DNA from: Dicyema japonicum
Taxonomy: Eukaryota; Dicyemida; Rhombozoa; Dicyemidae
Assembly: GCA_011109175.1 (NCBI GenBank)
Contig: RDEW01000017.1
Location: forward strand, 186,001 to 250,000
Reading direction: 5' to 3'
DNA: 64,000 nucleotides
In this document: positions 42,000-53,581 of the stretch, piece by piece
Numbering within the stretch: position 1 is the first letter of the stretch
Layout: every line of letters begins with the position of its first letter
The notes under the pieces: generated by a model
What the model was told of the DNA's origin: nothing
Databases searched by the model: none
The model's input: the letters and a program-made list of their open reading frames with translations, nothing else
Translations under genes and position numbers: made by a program

Positions 42000-42510
42000 C
42001 CAAGTCTCAACCATTCGACGGAGATCTATTTGAATCGTTCGTTAAAAAGCGATCATTTGGATTTATAATCAGTGATTGAAAACTTTACAGTAATTTTCAA
42101 TAGAAAATTGAAACAATATTCATCAAAAAATATTTTTAATTTGGACGAAACAGGATTGTTTTTTAAACTTTTGGGGAACAGAACATTAGCTGATGATGCC
42201 AATGTAGATCACAGAAAAGTTGAAGAATTTCACTCTATTGAATTGCCTGATAATTATAAATCTAGCTTGGCTTGAAATATCAGAATTGACAATTACAAAT
42301 TGTTTCAAGAAAGCTTTAGAAAATGCGTTAATACAGAACCTGACAGAAATAGAGGAAAAAGATGATGAAAATTTTATGATTCATGAAAAAAATCAAATTG
42401 ATGATGAAAACTTCATACATAACTTTTCGAGAAAACTAATACAGCATGACGAAGAGAAAGAGACAAATAAAAAAATTCATGTTCCGACACTATATGAACT
42501 ATATCCAATT
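42000..42510 (+). mobile_element. Tigger/pogo transposase remnant
   Basis: The plus strand reads NIFNLDETGLFFKLLGNRTL (42140-42195), the first catalytic Asp block of Tigger DDE transposases. After a large deletion come LPDNYKS, LAWLEISELTITNCFKKALE and an acidic C-terminus. It is dead. Confidence 0.85.
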
Positions 42511-43085
42511 AAGTCGTGTCCGACCCTTGGAGATCTCATGAACAAGTTTCCTCCACTCTTCCCGATCTGTCGCAATTTGGAGTAGCCTTGATATAGGCAT
42601 TCCCGTGACGTCTTCCATCGTGGATAGCCACCGAGTCCTCGGTCGACCAGGTCTTCTCTTCCCAGTAATATTGCTCAGCATAATGGTTCTTTCCAGTGAG
42701 TCAGAACGGACAACATGCCCAAAGAACGTCAATCTGTGTTTTACGATTTTTCCTTCTAGCGAAATGTCCGTCTCCACCCGTTTGAGTACATCGGTGTTTG
42801 TTATTTTGGAAGTCCAAGGGATTCTTAGTAACCTCCTCCAGAACCACAGTTCAAAATCATCAATTTTTCGTCTATCTGCCTTTTTCAGTATCCATGATTC
42901 TGCGCCGTATAGAAAACCCGAGAACACGATTGTATTAACCAGTCTGCATTTGGTCCTTAAGCAAATATCTTTGCTTAACCAAATTCTATTCATTCTCTGG
43001 AAGGCTTCCATTCTCATTTCGAATTTTTAGTTCCATTATTATCAGTCGTCATAATTTTGGTCTTCTTGATATTTAGCAATAAACC
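42511..43085 (-). mobile_element. LINE C-terminal remnant (RTE/CR1-like) with a 172-codon open frame
   Basis: The minus strand reads LLLNIKKTKIMTTDNN (43030-43080). One frame change later comes RMEAFQRMNRIWLSKDICL, then VFSGFLYGAESWILKKADR, FELWFWRRLLRIPW, VKHRLTFFGHVVRSDSLERT and GKRRPGRPRTRWL, ending at 42499. These are the post-RT blocks of this LINE class. The well-kept frame suggests a fairly young insertion. The RT core is absent. Confidence 0.88.
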
Positions 43086-43167
43086 AAAGATTATTTAATT
43101 AAAAAAATTAATTTTGTTAAATAAAGAAAAAATTTAAAACTTGATAGAAATACTTTTTGCTGAGTAA

Positions 43168-46100
43168 ATGGACAACGTGCTTGAGTCAACACGAATAGGA
43201 GATAATATGGCGCCAAAAAGTCCTAAATGTAAGTTAGATGAGTTCAATTAAGGTCAAATTGGGAAAAATATATTTGATGATTCATTTGACAACAAATGTA
43301 CTGTTTTACCTCATTTTAGTGGACTCTGGGATTTCTGGTTACGACGAGGAGTATTCCTTAGCATATGAAGGAGTCTCTCTCGTTGAGGATTATAGGCTGG
43401 AGTCCTTCAAACCGATTCCCTTAGAAATTACTTCGAGAATGAGTATTTTTGCTTATCGACACCACAGGTGAACCACACAAGATCTTTGGATTCCTTACCT
43501 GTATTAACCGTGCTTATGCCGTGATAAACTCAAGTCTTTACATATGGGACTATTCCACGGGGTATTATGGAGTATATAACCTCAAGGCATAATGTGGTCT
43601 GTATACAAGAGTCCAACAATATTCTCGTCGTCTCGGCGTTCAAACCTTTACTTGATGGTATTATTCCATGTTTATTGATAGAGGAGTTCTGTGGAAAGTA
43701 TTGTCTTGTTGTAGGGACCAGCCGAATGGTTCGTCTGTATCTCATTTCGTTCGACGATGAATGCCATTTCACTTCAATGAGCGTGTACTGTGAAAGGAAT
43801 CAGTGGTCCTGCAGCCTTAGTTATTCCACATTCAACTGCATTTGTTGTACTGCCAAGGGACTCGTCTTTATTGCTGATAAGGCCGGAATATTGTACCAGT
43901 TCATCTACAACGTGAAAATCTGTTGTAACCGTAGACGCATCCTAATTTTTGGGGGAGCGAACGTTGTAGACTGGAATGCGTCTCTTCCTCCAGACTAAGC
44001 TCTTACATTTTTAATGTCATTCCGTTTTTGGCGTCTCCGCTTGGTTACCTGTTTGTTTGAGACCCAGATTGTGCCGTGGAGCTGTGTGTAGACGACACGA
44101 GGGACATTTTATACATGCTGTTCGATTCGGGGGACATTCAAATATACGATCTCTCGTATGGGAAGATTGTAGCTGTAACTGGAATAGACTCGACCTCTTA
44201 CATTAGAAAACTGAACAAATTCGGGTTCATCGTTTATGTTATTTAGACTTGACAATGCACGTTTTGGGGGGAAAATTAATAAGATTGAGTGCATAACCTC
44301 TTCCGAATCTAGAAATCTCAATCTGGTGGGCGTAACTGTGATTGGTTAGTCTCACCTTTTTGAATGTTTAGGGATCCGACTTTATTTTTCGATAACGATA
44401 AGATCATCAAATGGGAAGAGAGTTTTAGCACGTGTCATTTGTGTCACATTCGTATTCCCCCTGCACTGTTGAGGAATTCCACCATAGCCATGTGTTCTCA
44501 CTATAGAGGTTTACATTCCATGGTCAATTTAGGTTGTTTTGTCATGTTTGGGTTCGAGAACTCCACTCCTCTTCTCTGGACTTATTTTGCTGATGAGAAT
44601 GTGAATATTTCTACCATAAATGAGAGAATGGTTTTTACGATGGTGGTAATTTTAGTGGGTCCTGTCTGACGTGGGTAATGTATTGGCTTTAAAGCACCAA
44701 CGGCCATTTATTTATATAGGATCTGACGACATTATGGACAACATTTTAAACTACCACTTTATATCTTCATCACGTTTTCTGGTGATGAATGACAAAGCAT
44801 GTGCTCGTATTCATTTATAGGGAGTCATTGTGTTACGCTACATGAAGCCCATTGACAAGTTAATGTCTATTATTGAGGACCCTGAAGTATTTTCTGTTAA
44901 ATTTTCGTTCTTTTCCTCCAAATTTAAGGTCCATTTTATCATCATTGTAGGCTGAGGATGTCGTGGCTATGTGCATGTCTGTCGCTGTTAATTCCTCAAC
45001 TACTGACTATTTGGTTTAATGTTTTTTGATTCGTAGATGAGGAATAACGCACTCAGTATAATTCAACTTCTCTGCTCACGTAAGGAACAACCAGCTGAGC
45101 CACGTGGTTGAGTTTGCTAATTTACCTGCAGATGATTCGATTCATGAGTACTCGTTTGTCAGTAGTCTTCCTCCTGACTACTCTAATATAATTCTGTTTA
45201 AATCAGCCACTCATTGGATAATGCAATTTTTATTAGGCATTTATCATTTTTATTTCAGGCCAATATTTTCTCGTAGGTTAGCCAGGATTGTGCAGGATGA
45301 GAATCTTGGAAGAATTAGAGATCAGATGAAGTCCACATCATCCCGTGTTCTCTCTGTGATTGGGAAATTTTTCAAGACCAATACATACTCTTCTCAGCTG
45401 GACTCCTCATACGTAAATAAAATCAATATTTGTAGCTTGAAAGCCTTTTTGAGTCAAATGAGCTATCGTGGATTAGAACAAGGGCTAAGCTGATCCTAGA
45501 ATTTTGTGAAACTGGCTTAGAGCCCCTGATGGAAACATACCTGTATCCATTTTACTTATTCTAGGAAATATCATAGTGCGACCAATGAGATTACTGGTTT
45601 ATTATTTTCCTTGATTTGGTAGTTTATGAGGAGGCTCATACTCAGTATATATCCGCTAAGGATCTTATATTTAATCTAAGAGAAATACTGGGACTGTGGC
45701 AAGTTTTATGCCAGGAAAATATAGTCGTTATGACAGCCTTTCTCCCCAATGTAGTATTTGAGTCATATTTTCAGGAAATGAAGAAGGATCTGAGCAGTCA
45801 TACATTAAATGGACTGGTAACTACACATATTCAATACTTTCATCATTTGCTGAGATCATTGTTGAGCTACAAAATAGACAATTCGACGGATGTGAAGCAT
45901 ATAAGCGACAAACTGATCCAATACTGTCCTTCTCTGCACAGTTCTCATAACGCGTTATGCCTAGAAGTATTATTAGTGAAAAATATTTAGGCAATTAGCA
46001 AACTGTTCCAGGCAAAGTCAGTTTTGGATGAGAAAGTGAGGCTGGGTCTTATAGAGGATGCATTCACCATTTTTAATGAGGTCCCTTCTGGTGTTGATTT

Positions 46101-47715
46101 AAACACTGTGAATCAGTACATTTATGAATTGGGCTGTTTTGCCCGTGCTGTGCCGTTGTGTTCACGTGTGGCCCGATCTATTGATGAGGCCGACGTCACT
46201 TTGGATTGTTTCACGTTTGACATTTCTAAATTGGACTTTAAAACGGTCAGTATCATTGATAAACGGTGATTTCTCTAATTATATATGCAGTACCTCCTGC
46301 TATGAAGAGCTGATTTTGTTACTGGAGAGGGTAAGAATGGATTATGAGGACTTTTCTCCCGAAGTTAGTCTTTTGTGTCCTGACGACGCAAAAATGATAG
46401 TATGGCTGATATAATCTCCAAGTTTGATAGTATGACTCAACAAATCCTAATATCGAAGGACAAGATGTTGTTGTTTACTGTATATGACTGGCTGTGTTCT
46501 ATTGGGCTCTATGATATGCTCATTAGTGTTTTGCGGGTTATATATTTGTTTAGGTTGATTCTATATATTTGGGGAATTTCTCCACCACAAGAATGACGCT
46601 AAGCTTGCCCCTGTTCTCGTAAAGTATTACCAGCACACAAAACAGCTCCTGTGTGCGGCTCAAGTTCTGTTGGAAATGGCTGAAGAGAAAGAGTAAGGGT
46701 TATTAATCAACCAGGAGTGGAATTGAGCTCGGGGAGAGAATTGACTTGCTTTGTCGTGCTCTCGTTTGCGCAAAAAGTTCACCCCCCAATTCAAACAAAC
46801 TGCAAACTTTGAATTATATTGATGGCAAATTGAAGGTGAGCTGATTGTGTGACTTTAAGCTTGCGAGAGCTCAGGAAATTGTCATCAATGAACTGAAGAG
46901 AAACGGAGCCGTCGATATTGCTGCTTTTCTTTTGCTTGAGTTGGTCGAAGATGAGAAAACTGTATATAATTTAAGTATTGTAGCTATTTGAGGAGTATAT
47001 TATCCCACGTGATCTGCTTCAGTCACAACTGCTGGTTATGCGAGCTTTGGGCATATGCGTGAGGGATGATATCGTCATGGCTTGGCAGATTATCGTTGAG
47101 AAGTGTAATGTTTGAGTTTGACTGATAGTTTACAGTCGATGTGAGTTGACTGGACAGTCGGATGGGAATGAAGTTCAAATGTTTGTGATTGAACTTTGCA
47201 GTGCTCTTATGCCAGACGTGGCTTATATTCCAATCGGTCGTCATTAAGCTTAGTTTTAGACTTTATCAGTGAGTTGTTGGAGATCTTTGCATTCTCCTTC
47301 AATTTGAGTACTTCTTGGGTGGTAGAAATATTTTTTGAAATAAAATATCCCATGAACTTGTTACTAGAATGCTACTTTGAACTGATTACGGAGAGGGTAT
47401 TAATTTGAGATATGTAGAATCCCTTTATTCCCACGAGACCGTTTGGGTGTAACAGATTGCTCTCTGCTTTTATTCACATCATTAAGGGATTCTCGAATGT
47501 GCCTGAGATTGTCACAGACGAAAGTTCAATGTTTGCTTTCTGTTTATGTTTTAGTAATGAATTGTTTGTTGAATATTCACAACAAAATTGAAAATATGGT
47601 TTCTTTTCTTAGGAGGATGTTTCAACCACTGACAGTTGAGCTTGAATCGATTATTAATCAACTTGATCAGTTTAATAGGGACATTGAACCATATATTGAA
47701 AATAACTTCCCTTAA
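43168..47715 (+). CDS. NUP155: Nucleoporin NUP155 (inner-ring nuclear pore component)
   Basis: NUP155/Nup170 links the inner ring of the nuclear pore to the membrane. The ATG at 43168 opens MDNVLESTRIGDNMAPKSPK. Introns 43229-43252 (24 bp) and 43298-43319 (22 bp) lead to YDEEYSLAYEGVSLVEDYRL. The beta-propeller part shows INSSLYIWDYSTGYYGVYNL and GLVFIADKAGILYQFIYN (family: GRIFLAGKDGCLYEVAYQ). The helical part shows ILGLWQVLCQENIVVM, YCPSLHSSHNALCLEVLL, ISKDKMLLFTVYDWL, VLVKYYQHTKQLLCAAQVLL and RIDLLCRALVCAKSS, ending at 47715. The order and spacing match NUP155 throughout, at roughly 1,200-1,300 residues. I did not resolve every intron, so internal damage cannot be excluded. Confidence 0.88.
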
Positions 47716-47759
47716 TTATGTAACTTGATTTTGTACTTTTATATTTCTGTCATTATTTT

Positions 47760-48560
47760 TAATTTATTAAAACAGTTAACCACAAGAGGTTCTATTATTA
47801 CCGGTGTTTTCCAAAATAAGCTCATGCCAAAAAAGCAATGCCAAAAAAATAATTGAATACAAAAAACGTAAAAAGAATTTATTAACTCAATATTTTCAAC
47901 ATCATTTTTATTGTGAAAAAGATGATTTTATTAAGATAATTCTTCGGTCAAATGAAAGAAAAATAGAATTGTTCGGAAAAATTATACGTCTTCATTTTGG
48001 ACAAAACCAAGTACAGCATATCAACCATAATGTACTACACCGACTTTAAAGCATGGGGAATGAAGTACATGTATTTATGTTCTTATGGAATAGGAAAACT
48101 ATATTTTATTGCTTGATAATGAATTCTTCCAAATATTGTCACAAATTAGAAGAATGTTTGCTCAAATCTGCTGAAAAACTTAATTTAAGTCCAAACCAAT
48201 GAGTATTTCAATAAGATAATGACCCAAAACATACTTTAGAAAATGACCAAAAAAATTAAAGATTACTAAAATGGGCAAGTCAAGCACCGGACCTCAATCC
48301 TATAAAAAGTATATGGAAAATTGAAGACTAAAATACGAAATCCAACGAATATTTCTGATTTAAAAGCAATTTTCAGAGAAGAATGGTCTAAGATATTTTC
48401 AAAATACACAAAAGCTAATTATAAAAATCGTTTAAAAGCAGTGATTCTTAAAGGGGTCATGCCACAAAATTTTAGTGTTACTTTACCTAACGTTGCCACT
48501 CATTTTTTTCCACAATAAATAATTTTTAAATGGTTAAAAAATCAGGAATAAAGAAAGAAT
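47760..48560 (+). mobile_element. Tc1-like DNA transposon remnant
   Basis: The plus strand carries Tc1 transposase landmarks in order. NERKIELFG (47950-47985) is from the first catalytic block, QDNDPKHT is near 48215, and WASQAPDLNPI, the third catalytic block (usual form SPDLNPIE), is near 48270. AIFREEWSKIF and LKAVILKGVMP follow to 48515. There are many stops. It starts right after the NUP155 stop. Confidence 0.82.
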
Positions 48561-48791
48561 TCCTTAACTAATTTGCTCAATTAAGATGTATCGTTTTATT
48601 TTATATAACGACGATTGAGGTCTTCCGTCAGTTGTGTCCTTCGCAGTGTCGCAATTCCTCTCAATTGAATACCATTAGGACGAGTTCTCCAGGGACGTCA
48701 CCACCTCAACCAAAACATGTTATTTTATATAAAACAACTTTTTTAATTAATGGGAAAGATTATTTTATTATAGAAAAATAATAATCACATT

Positions 48792-49221
48792 TTACTTGGG
48801 TTGCCATGACTGTTCTAGGACCGTTCTTTGAGTTTCTGTATGCTTCGAGTTTTCTGCTTTTATAGGACCCGTTCCCTCTTTATTCGGACTAATCGTCATG
48901 TCTTCATCAATTAACGGATCTAAGACTTTTTTATTCTTAAAAGTTATTGGCAATCTAATCTCCCCCCGTTCAGATCAATTGAAATACCCTCATCAAACTG
49001 AATCATTAGCTTCGTTTGGTGGGTAGATACAAGGATAAATACTACATTTTTATTACATCTATTAACACCAGATGACTTTGTGTTAAGGATGTCATATCTA
49101 TGGGATATGCTCTACCACTGAGGACAAAAACCTCTTTAGAGTTCCAATTACTGATGGCTCGTTTCTTGAAATTGTCGACCAATAATTCAACCCTTCCACC
49201 GAGTAGTAGCACTGTTTCCAT
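48792..49221 (-). CDS. Unrecognised gene, possibly with one indel
   Basis: The ATG at 49219-49221 opens METVLLLGGRVELLVDNFKK, then RAISNWNSKEVFVLSGRAYP. A 27-bp GT...AG candidate intron lies at about 49051-49077. The next block, LMIQFDEGISIDLNGG, reaches a GGGGGG run at about 48962. Adding one base there continues it as IRLPITFKNKKVLDPLIDED to a stop at 48792. The composition is clearly coding but I know no family. It shows the same homopolymer-slip pattern as TFIIS. Confidence 0.4.
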
Positions 49222-49319
49222 TACTCATCTCAGCTTAGCCAGAACTCACGCCTCATTTAAGATGTGAAGAACAGTTATACTAAATAATCCAGGATATCGA
49301 AGGTGTCCTTAACTTGTTT

Positions 49320-49512
49320 TTTTTTCTTTTTGCTTACATGTGAGTCCCTGAGACATGTTCCGAAGTGATATTGACTGACGACACGTCAATCCGATGCATG
49401 TAACCTTCGACTGAAATGGAAAACATCGAGATTCTAACCATCCGGATTTTATCCGGCACTTATTACACTGCGCCATACAGCTGGCCTTATATGAAATGAA
49501 AATTCCAAAGAC
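49320..49512 (-). repeat. SINE-2 copy with tRNA-like head
   Basis: On the minus strand: GCCAGCTGTATGGCGCAGTG (A-box region), GGATGGTTAGAATCTCGATG (B-box region), GAAGGTTACATGCATCGGAT, GTCTCAGGGACTCACATGTAAGC and a poly-A stretch. This is the same layout as 62820-63065. Confidence 0.7.
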
Positions 49513-49534
49513 CACGGTAGCACCACTAACTAAT

Positions 49535-49800
49535 CATGTGATCCCAGCACGCTCTAGCAGAAACCTTAACTTAGCCCGATGTTCCTCTCTCGACCCCACA
49601 CATGCACTTATCGGCCGAGTGACTGGATCTTTGTAGTGACGACGGTGCGTTCCACAGTTCACGCGTATAATGGATTCTAGAGGCATTGGAGGATGGAACT
49701 GTCCAGAGGATCATCGTTCCGTAATTTTGGAGGCTCTTTTTCGGCTAGCCTCTATCTTCAAGACATTTGTCCAAGATATGAATCGGCCCCAGCCAGTGAG
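49535..49800 (-). mobile_element. LINE-A 3' end fragment
   Basis: The minus strand ends SREEHRAKLRFLLERAGIT followed by a stop, the LINE-A C-terminal block. The short 3' UTR carries ACCGTGGTCTTTGG. It is heavily 5'-truncated and lies next to a SINE-2. Confidence 0.8.
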
Positions 49801-49967
49801 ACACTTTAAAATTAGATAAATTTATTTTAATTTCCAAAATAAATTATAAATGTTTATAAAAAATAATTAATTTTTGAAATTTATTATTATTTAAATAATA
49901 AATAATTACGTTGTGTTTACATAAGTTTTTAACATTGTAAGTCATAACCTTTCACTCTTAAAGGCAA

Positions 49968-50842
49968 ATGGACAACAAAATTAAAATAGAACGGAAAGGT
50001 CTTTTAAATTACAAAGAAAAAATAGCTACCGCGTCCCAGGACATGGCATACTCTTGCCAACAGAAAATTACTGAGATTTATGGTATAGATGCCTTCAGTC
50101 AGGGTACTCATTTCATCAAATTAAGATAATTACAAGATAGTGTCCGACCTAACTGACAAAATAACCTCCAAGACATCCCAAGAGAGTGACTTGATTAAGG
50201 ATCTCACTGAAGCTCTTTCTAAAAGTTCTGATGATCACTAAGTTTAGTCAACCAAGCATGCGATGAGACGATCAAGAGAACGTGTATGATTAGCGACGCC
50301 TCCTCAGATGCAAAGTTCCTGATAGACGAGGCCTTTAACAACCTAAGTATGGAAAATATAACTCCCAGACTGTGGAGTGGTGGCGAGTGATGTGTTGGAT
50401 GAGTCCGTCCCAATAGAGGACGCTTTTGTGAAGAAGCAGAAGCCTGAGAGGGGTAAGAGGCAAAAACGTGATGTGGGGGATGTTCAAAATGTTTATATTG
50501 GTTTGATTGGAAAGGACTCTCAGCCGAGTGATGGTAATATCAATTCGACTCGTCGTAAGAAGTCAAACAAGGTTCCTCCCAAGCACGACGATCAGGAGAA
50601 GTCGAATAGATACTACAATAAACGGGCAATGGTTTTTGTAGTTTGAATTTCAGGTCAAGGACTCCAACACAGAGTTGTACTGTTTTTGCAGAAAACCCGC
50701 CTTCGGAAGGATGGTTGGGTGTGACAATCACTGTAAGATCGAATGGTACCATTTTGAATGTTTGGACATGAAATCAAGCCCCAAGGGAAAATGGTACTGT
50801 CCGCTGTGCAGGGGGGAGGACGAGACTGTACCGAAATCATGA
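49968..50842 (+). CDS. ING: ING-family PHD-finger chromatin protein
   Basis: ING proteins recruit histone acetyl/deacetylase complexes to H3K4me3. Four micro-introns restore one frame: 50104-50125 (22 bp), 50225-50247 (23 bp), 50347-50368 (22 bp) and 50632-50653 (22 bp). The N-terminal half is a helical ING-type domain (LLNYKEKIATASQDMAYSCQ...), then a basic linker (KKQKPERGKRQKR). The C-terminal PHD finger reads LYCFCRKPAFGRMVGCDN-H, CKIEWYHFECLDM, PKGKWYCPLCRGEDE. The C4HC3 ligands and the methyl-lysine pocket residues Y, M and W are present. One residue is missing between GCDN and the next Cys (GCDNHC; family usually GCDNxxC). Start 49968 and stop 50842 are clear. Confidence 0.93.
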
Positions 50843-51119
50843 TTAGCTTTATTTTTTCTTTTATATATTCTTTTTTATGATTTTCCTCAGGATTTACTCG
50901 CTTTAGAGACTTGTTCTTTTGAACGTAATTCGAAAATATTGCGAGTAATTTTTACCCCTTTCGTGCCCCACTGTTTTTTGGATGTGGTCTACAAAGGCTC
51001 AACCTGGTAAAGGGTATCTTCGACCAGTCTGGTTGATGTGATTAGCGGAGACCTTCCAATGTCACTCTAGTCCACTCTGAACCAGCGGAAAGGGTTGAAA
51101 CGTCCAGTCCCTGCATTTA
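50843..51119. other. Spacer downstream of ING
   Basis: This is T-rich sequence consistent with a 3' UTR. Nothing else is recognised. Confidence 0.3.
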
Positions 51120-51262
51120 TGTGAGCCTTTCAAATGGGAAAGAGTAAATGACCTTTTTTTGTGGCACCCTGGTACTGAGTGTTATATGGATCACGTGACA
51201 CAACTCTACTAGGAATGATATGCTGAATTGAGGAGAGGGAGAGAAAGCTTCGAATATGCTGA
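51120..51262 (-). repeat. SINE-1 fragment (inverted)
   Basis: CAAATGGGAAAGAGTAAATG, GGCACCCTGGTACTGAGTG and GATCACGTGACACAACTC are the SINE-1 core in reverse orientation, diverged. Confidence 0.6.
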
Positions 51263-51320
51263 CAGTTGAGAATCACTTCCAGGACTAGTTATACCATGAC
51301 ATCTTTAACCACTATGCTGC

Positions 51321-51632
51321 ATGTACCTCTGTCTCACTAAATGTCTACCTAACTTCTTGGTGGATGAAAGCTCATATTTTCCTTCTTGTCACCATGGACG
51401 AGGTGATGGAATTGGGAGACATCAGAAACCTGATACCCTGAACGAAGGACCAAATTCACTAGTGAAGATTACCATTATGAAAACTCTTCCGTCTATGAAT
51501 GAAGCGATGTCCGTGACGGTAGGATGTGTGATGAAAATGGAAGAGGGCAGACCTGCTTTTTTTCTGAAGCGGAAGCCTGTAATGGACTATTGGAAGATGT
51601 ATTTGGTCGACACAAGCAGACGTTCTCCTTAA
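51321..51632 (+). other. 103-codon open frame, status unclear
   Basis: It is open but without recognisable domains; the opposite strand also reads a coding-like block. It may be a host exon or chance. I do not call a gene. Confidence 0.2.
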
Positions 51633-51731
51633 TTTCTTCCTTTGATTAATTAGTTGTGACTGTTTGTGCTAGGCTTACTAAAGATTGTAAGCCTGTGGTT
51701 ATCAATTAATAAATATTCAAAGACCCTTCTC

Positions 51732-52985
51732 TCAAAAGAGTTCGACAATCCACTTGACCACCTCCGTTTTTTCGTCAATCAGGCTAATCTCCATATTTTC
51801 GTTGCCAGCCCCATCAAATGGTTTGATGCAGAAAGGATTTCCTCTTATGAGACTCCATATTCTCAACTATCTTTTTATCACGATTCATCTCACCTGGGAT
51901 GCCTGGCTGGCATCCAAAGGATCCATCTCTTCATCCCCCGGGAAACTATTTCAATTCCTGGCGATGAGTTCTGACTTCAACCTCAGCTCCCCGGTGACCA
52001 AATAATTGAGATGATGACGCTCCTCAAATTGACGAAATCACTACTTAGCTTCAGAAAGAATAAAAGCCTTTCACTGTCTTCTTTTTCTCGTAAGCATGGA
52101 ATAGGTCAAGGGTCAGCAACCTTCTACGCCAAAGAGCCAATTTTTGGTTTTTTGTCAATTAAAAAAATTGAAGAGCCACTTTTTAAAATAATAAAACATT
52201 ATATTTAATATTAGTAGTCCTGGCAGACTGCTTCCAATAATTAAATGTTGAACTTTCAATTTTAATATTTTTTGAAGTTCTTCCACAGCTAGTTTTCGTG
52301 CCAATTGAATATTTTCTTGAAAAATCATCATGCTTTGAATTGAAGTGTCTCTCCAGTTTTGAAATTTTGTTCTGGTTGAATGTTTTGTGGTAAAGGAGAC
52401 ATTTTGGAAGATGATCTGAGCTTGATATGATGACTAATCTCAATCCATTGAGGTTGAAAAAAACGTTTTCTATCCATTTTTTACTTATTATCTTATAGAC
52501 ACAATTGAAGAGCCACAAACATAATTTATGATTAGGTGAGCAATATTTTTAAAATTAATATATTCAAAAATATGTAATAATTTAAATAAAAATATAGTCT
52601 AAAATATACATAAAAACATTTTGGAAAAAGAATACTATTTTGAAAATGTTTTTATTGGATACCAAAGATGATTTTTACATTTAAATTCTGTGACTTAAAT
52701 TTCCACCCAACATTCCAGAGAGTCAATGCCGTAAGGGAAAGAGAGTACAGGGAGAGATCATGTGATCCCAAAGGTGTGTTCCACGTCAGCTCACAGTTGG
52801 GGATTTTGAAATTGCAGAATTTTCTTATTTTTTCGACTCTGAAAGAAGAATCTCGTTAACGATGTTGATATCATCCAAGAGTAGTTTAGGATCTCTTGAC
52901 TTCCCCTGGACCTCACGGACTGGAAGTGAAAGTAATGGACCTTTTTTCTTTTTTTTATTTAACCCAAGACCACGGTAAATCCAAA
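51732..52985 (-). pseudogene. Unrecognised host gene split by a hAT element and cut by a LINE
   Basis: The minus strand gives a well-formed C-terminus. HHLNYLVTGELRLN is joined over a 30-bp intron (about 51948-51977) to FPGDEEMDPLDASQASQ. That is joined over a 27-bp intron (about 51875-51901) to LRIWSLIRGNPFCIKPFDGA, then ISLIDEKTEVVKWIVELF and a stop at 51732. An upstream piece, SRDPKLLLDDINI then SRKNKKILQFQNPQL (52820-52920), is also micro-intron spliced. Between them sits a hAT remnant (about 52100-52540), and the upstream side ends at a LINE-A 3' end (52960). No family is recognised; that the two parts are one gene is inference. Confidence 0.4.
52100..52545 (-). mobile_element. hAT-like element remnant with BED-type zinc finger
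   Basis: The left end, AGGGTCAGCAACCTTCTACG then CAAAGAGCCA, and the right end, TTGAAGAGCCACA, are typical hAT termini in inverted arrangement. The minus-strand frame contains CLLYHKTFNQNKISKLERHF then NSKHDDF, the C-x2-H...H-x-H BED-like finger of ZBED5-type hAT proteins with the second Cys changed to Tyr. The rest of the transposase is missing. Confidence 0.7.
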
Positions 52986-53430
52986 CTTATTATAACGTAA
53001 TCCCGATGCATTCTAACAGAAACCTCATCTTTGCCCGGTGTTCTTCCTTCGTGCCCGCGCATGAACGTACAGACGGCTGCCTGAATTTTCAGGGCCACCT
53101 TCCCGTGATCTGGAGTCTAGTCTCATAAGATCCTCCAGAGGGGTAGATCCGGTTCGGTGATCTTCACAAATCCAACGCTCCGTTACTCTGAAAGGCCTCT
53201 TTTGCATTTCTTCATATTTGTCCAAGATATGGACGGTCCCCACGAGGCGCATGCATATGAGAAACATGGCTCGATGTACCGTCTGGATACGTCCTGTCTT
53301 AGCGGGACGTTTTTTGACTGTTGTCACTTTCTTACATGTTAAGGAAACGGACAAATAATATAAAAGCTTATCTGATCCCACTACCATTCCCACTAATTCT
53401 GCATACACCATCAGAATTAATTCCATGCTT
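52960..53430 (-). mobile_element. LINE-A-type 3' end fragment (133-codon frame)
   Basis: The minus strand has RPFRVTERWICEDHRTGSTP then LEDLMRLDSRSREGG. One frame later it ends EEHRAKMRFLLECIGIT-like, matching the LINE-A C-terminal block. The 3' UTR shows ACCGTGGTCTTGGGTTAAAT plus an A-rich tail, the family 3' signature. Confidence 0.75.
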
Positions 53431-53581
53431 TGATATCAGACATGTAAGAAAGTCAATAATCATTCCAAAAGCCATATTTGGAGGAATAATCGTAATTTTC
53501 AAAAAGGGAAGGAATTCAAAGGGATCCTGGTTCAGAATAAAGTATAATCAAAAAATAGAATTTAAATTCCCATAGTTATCA

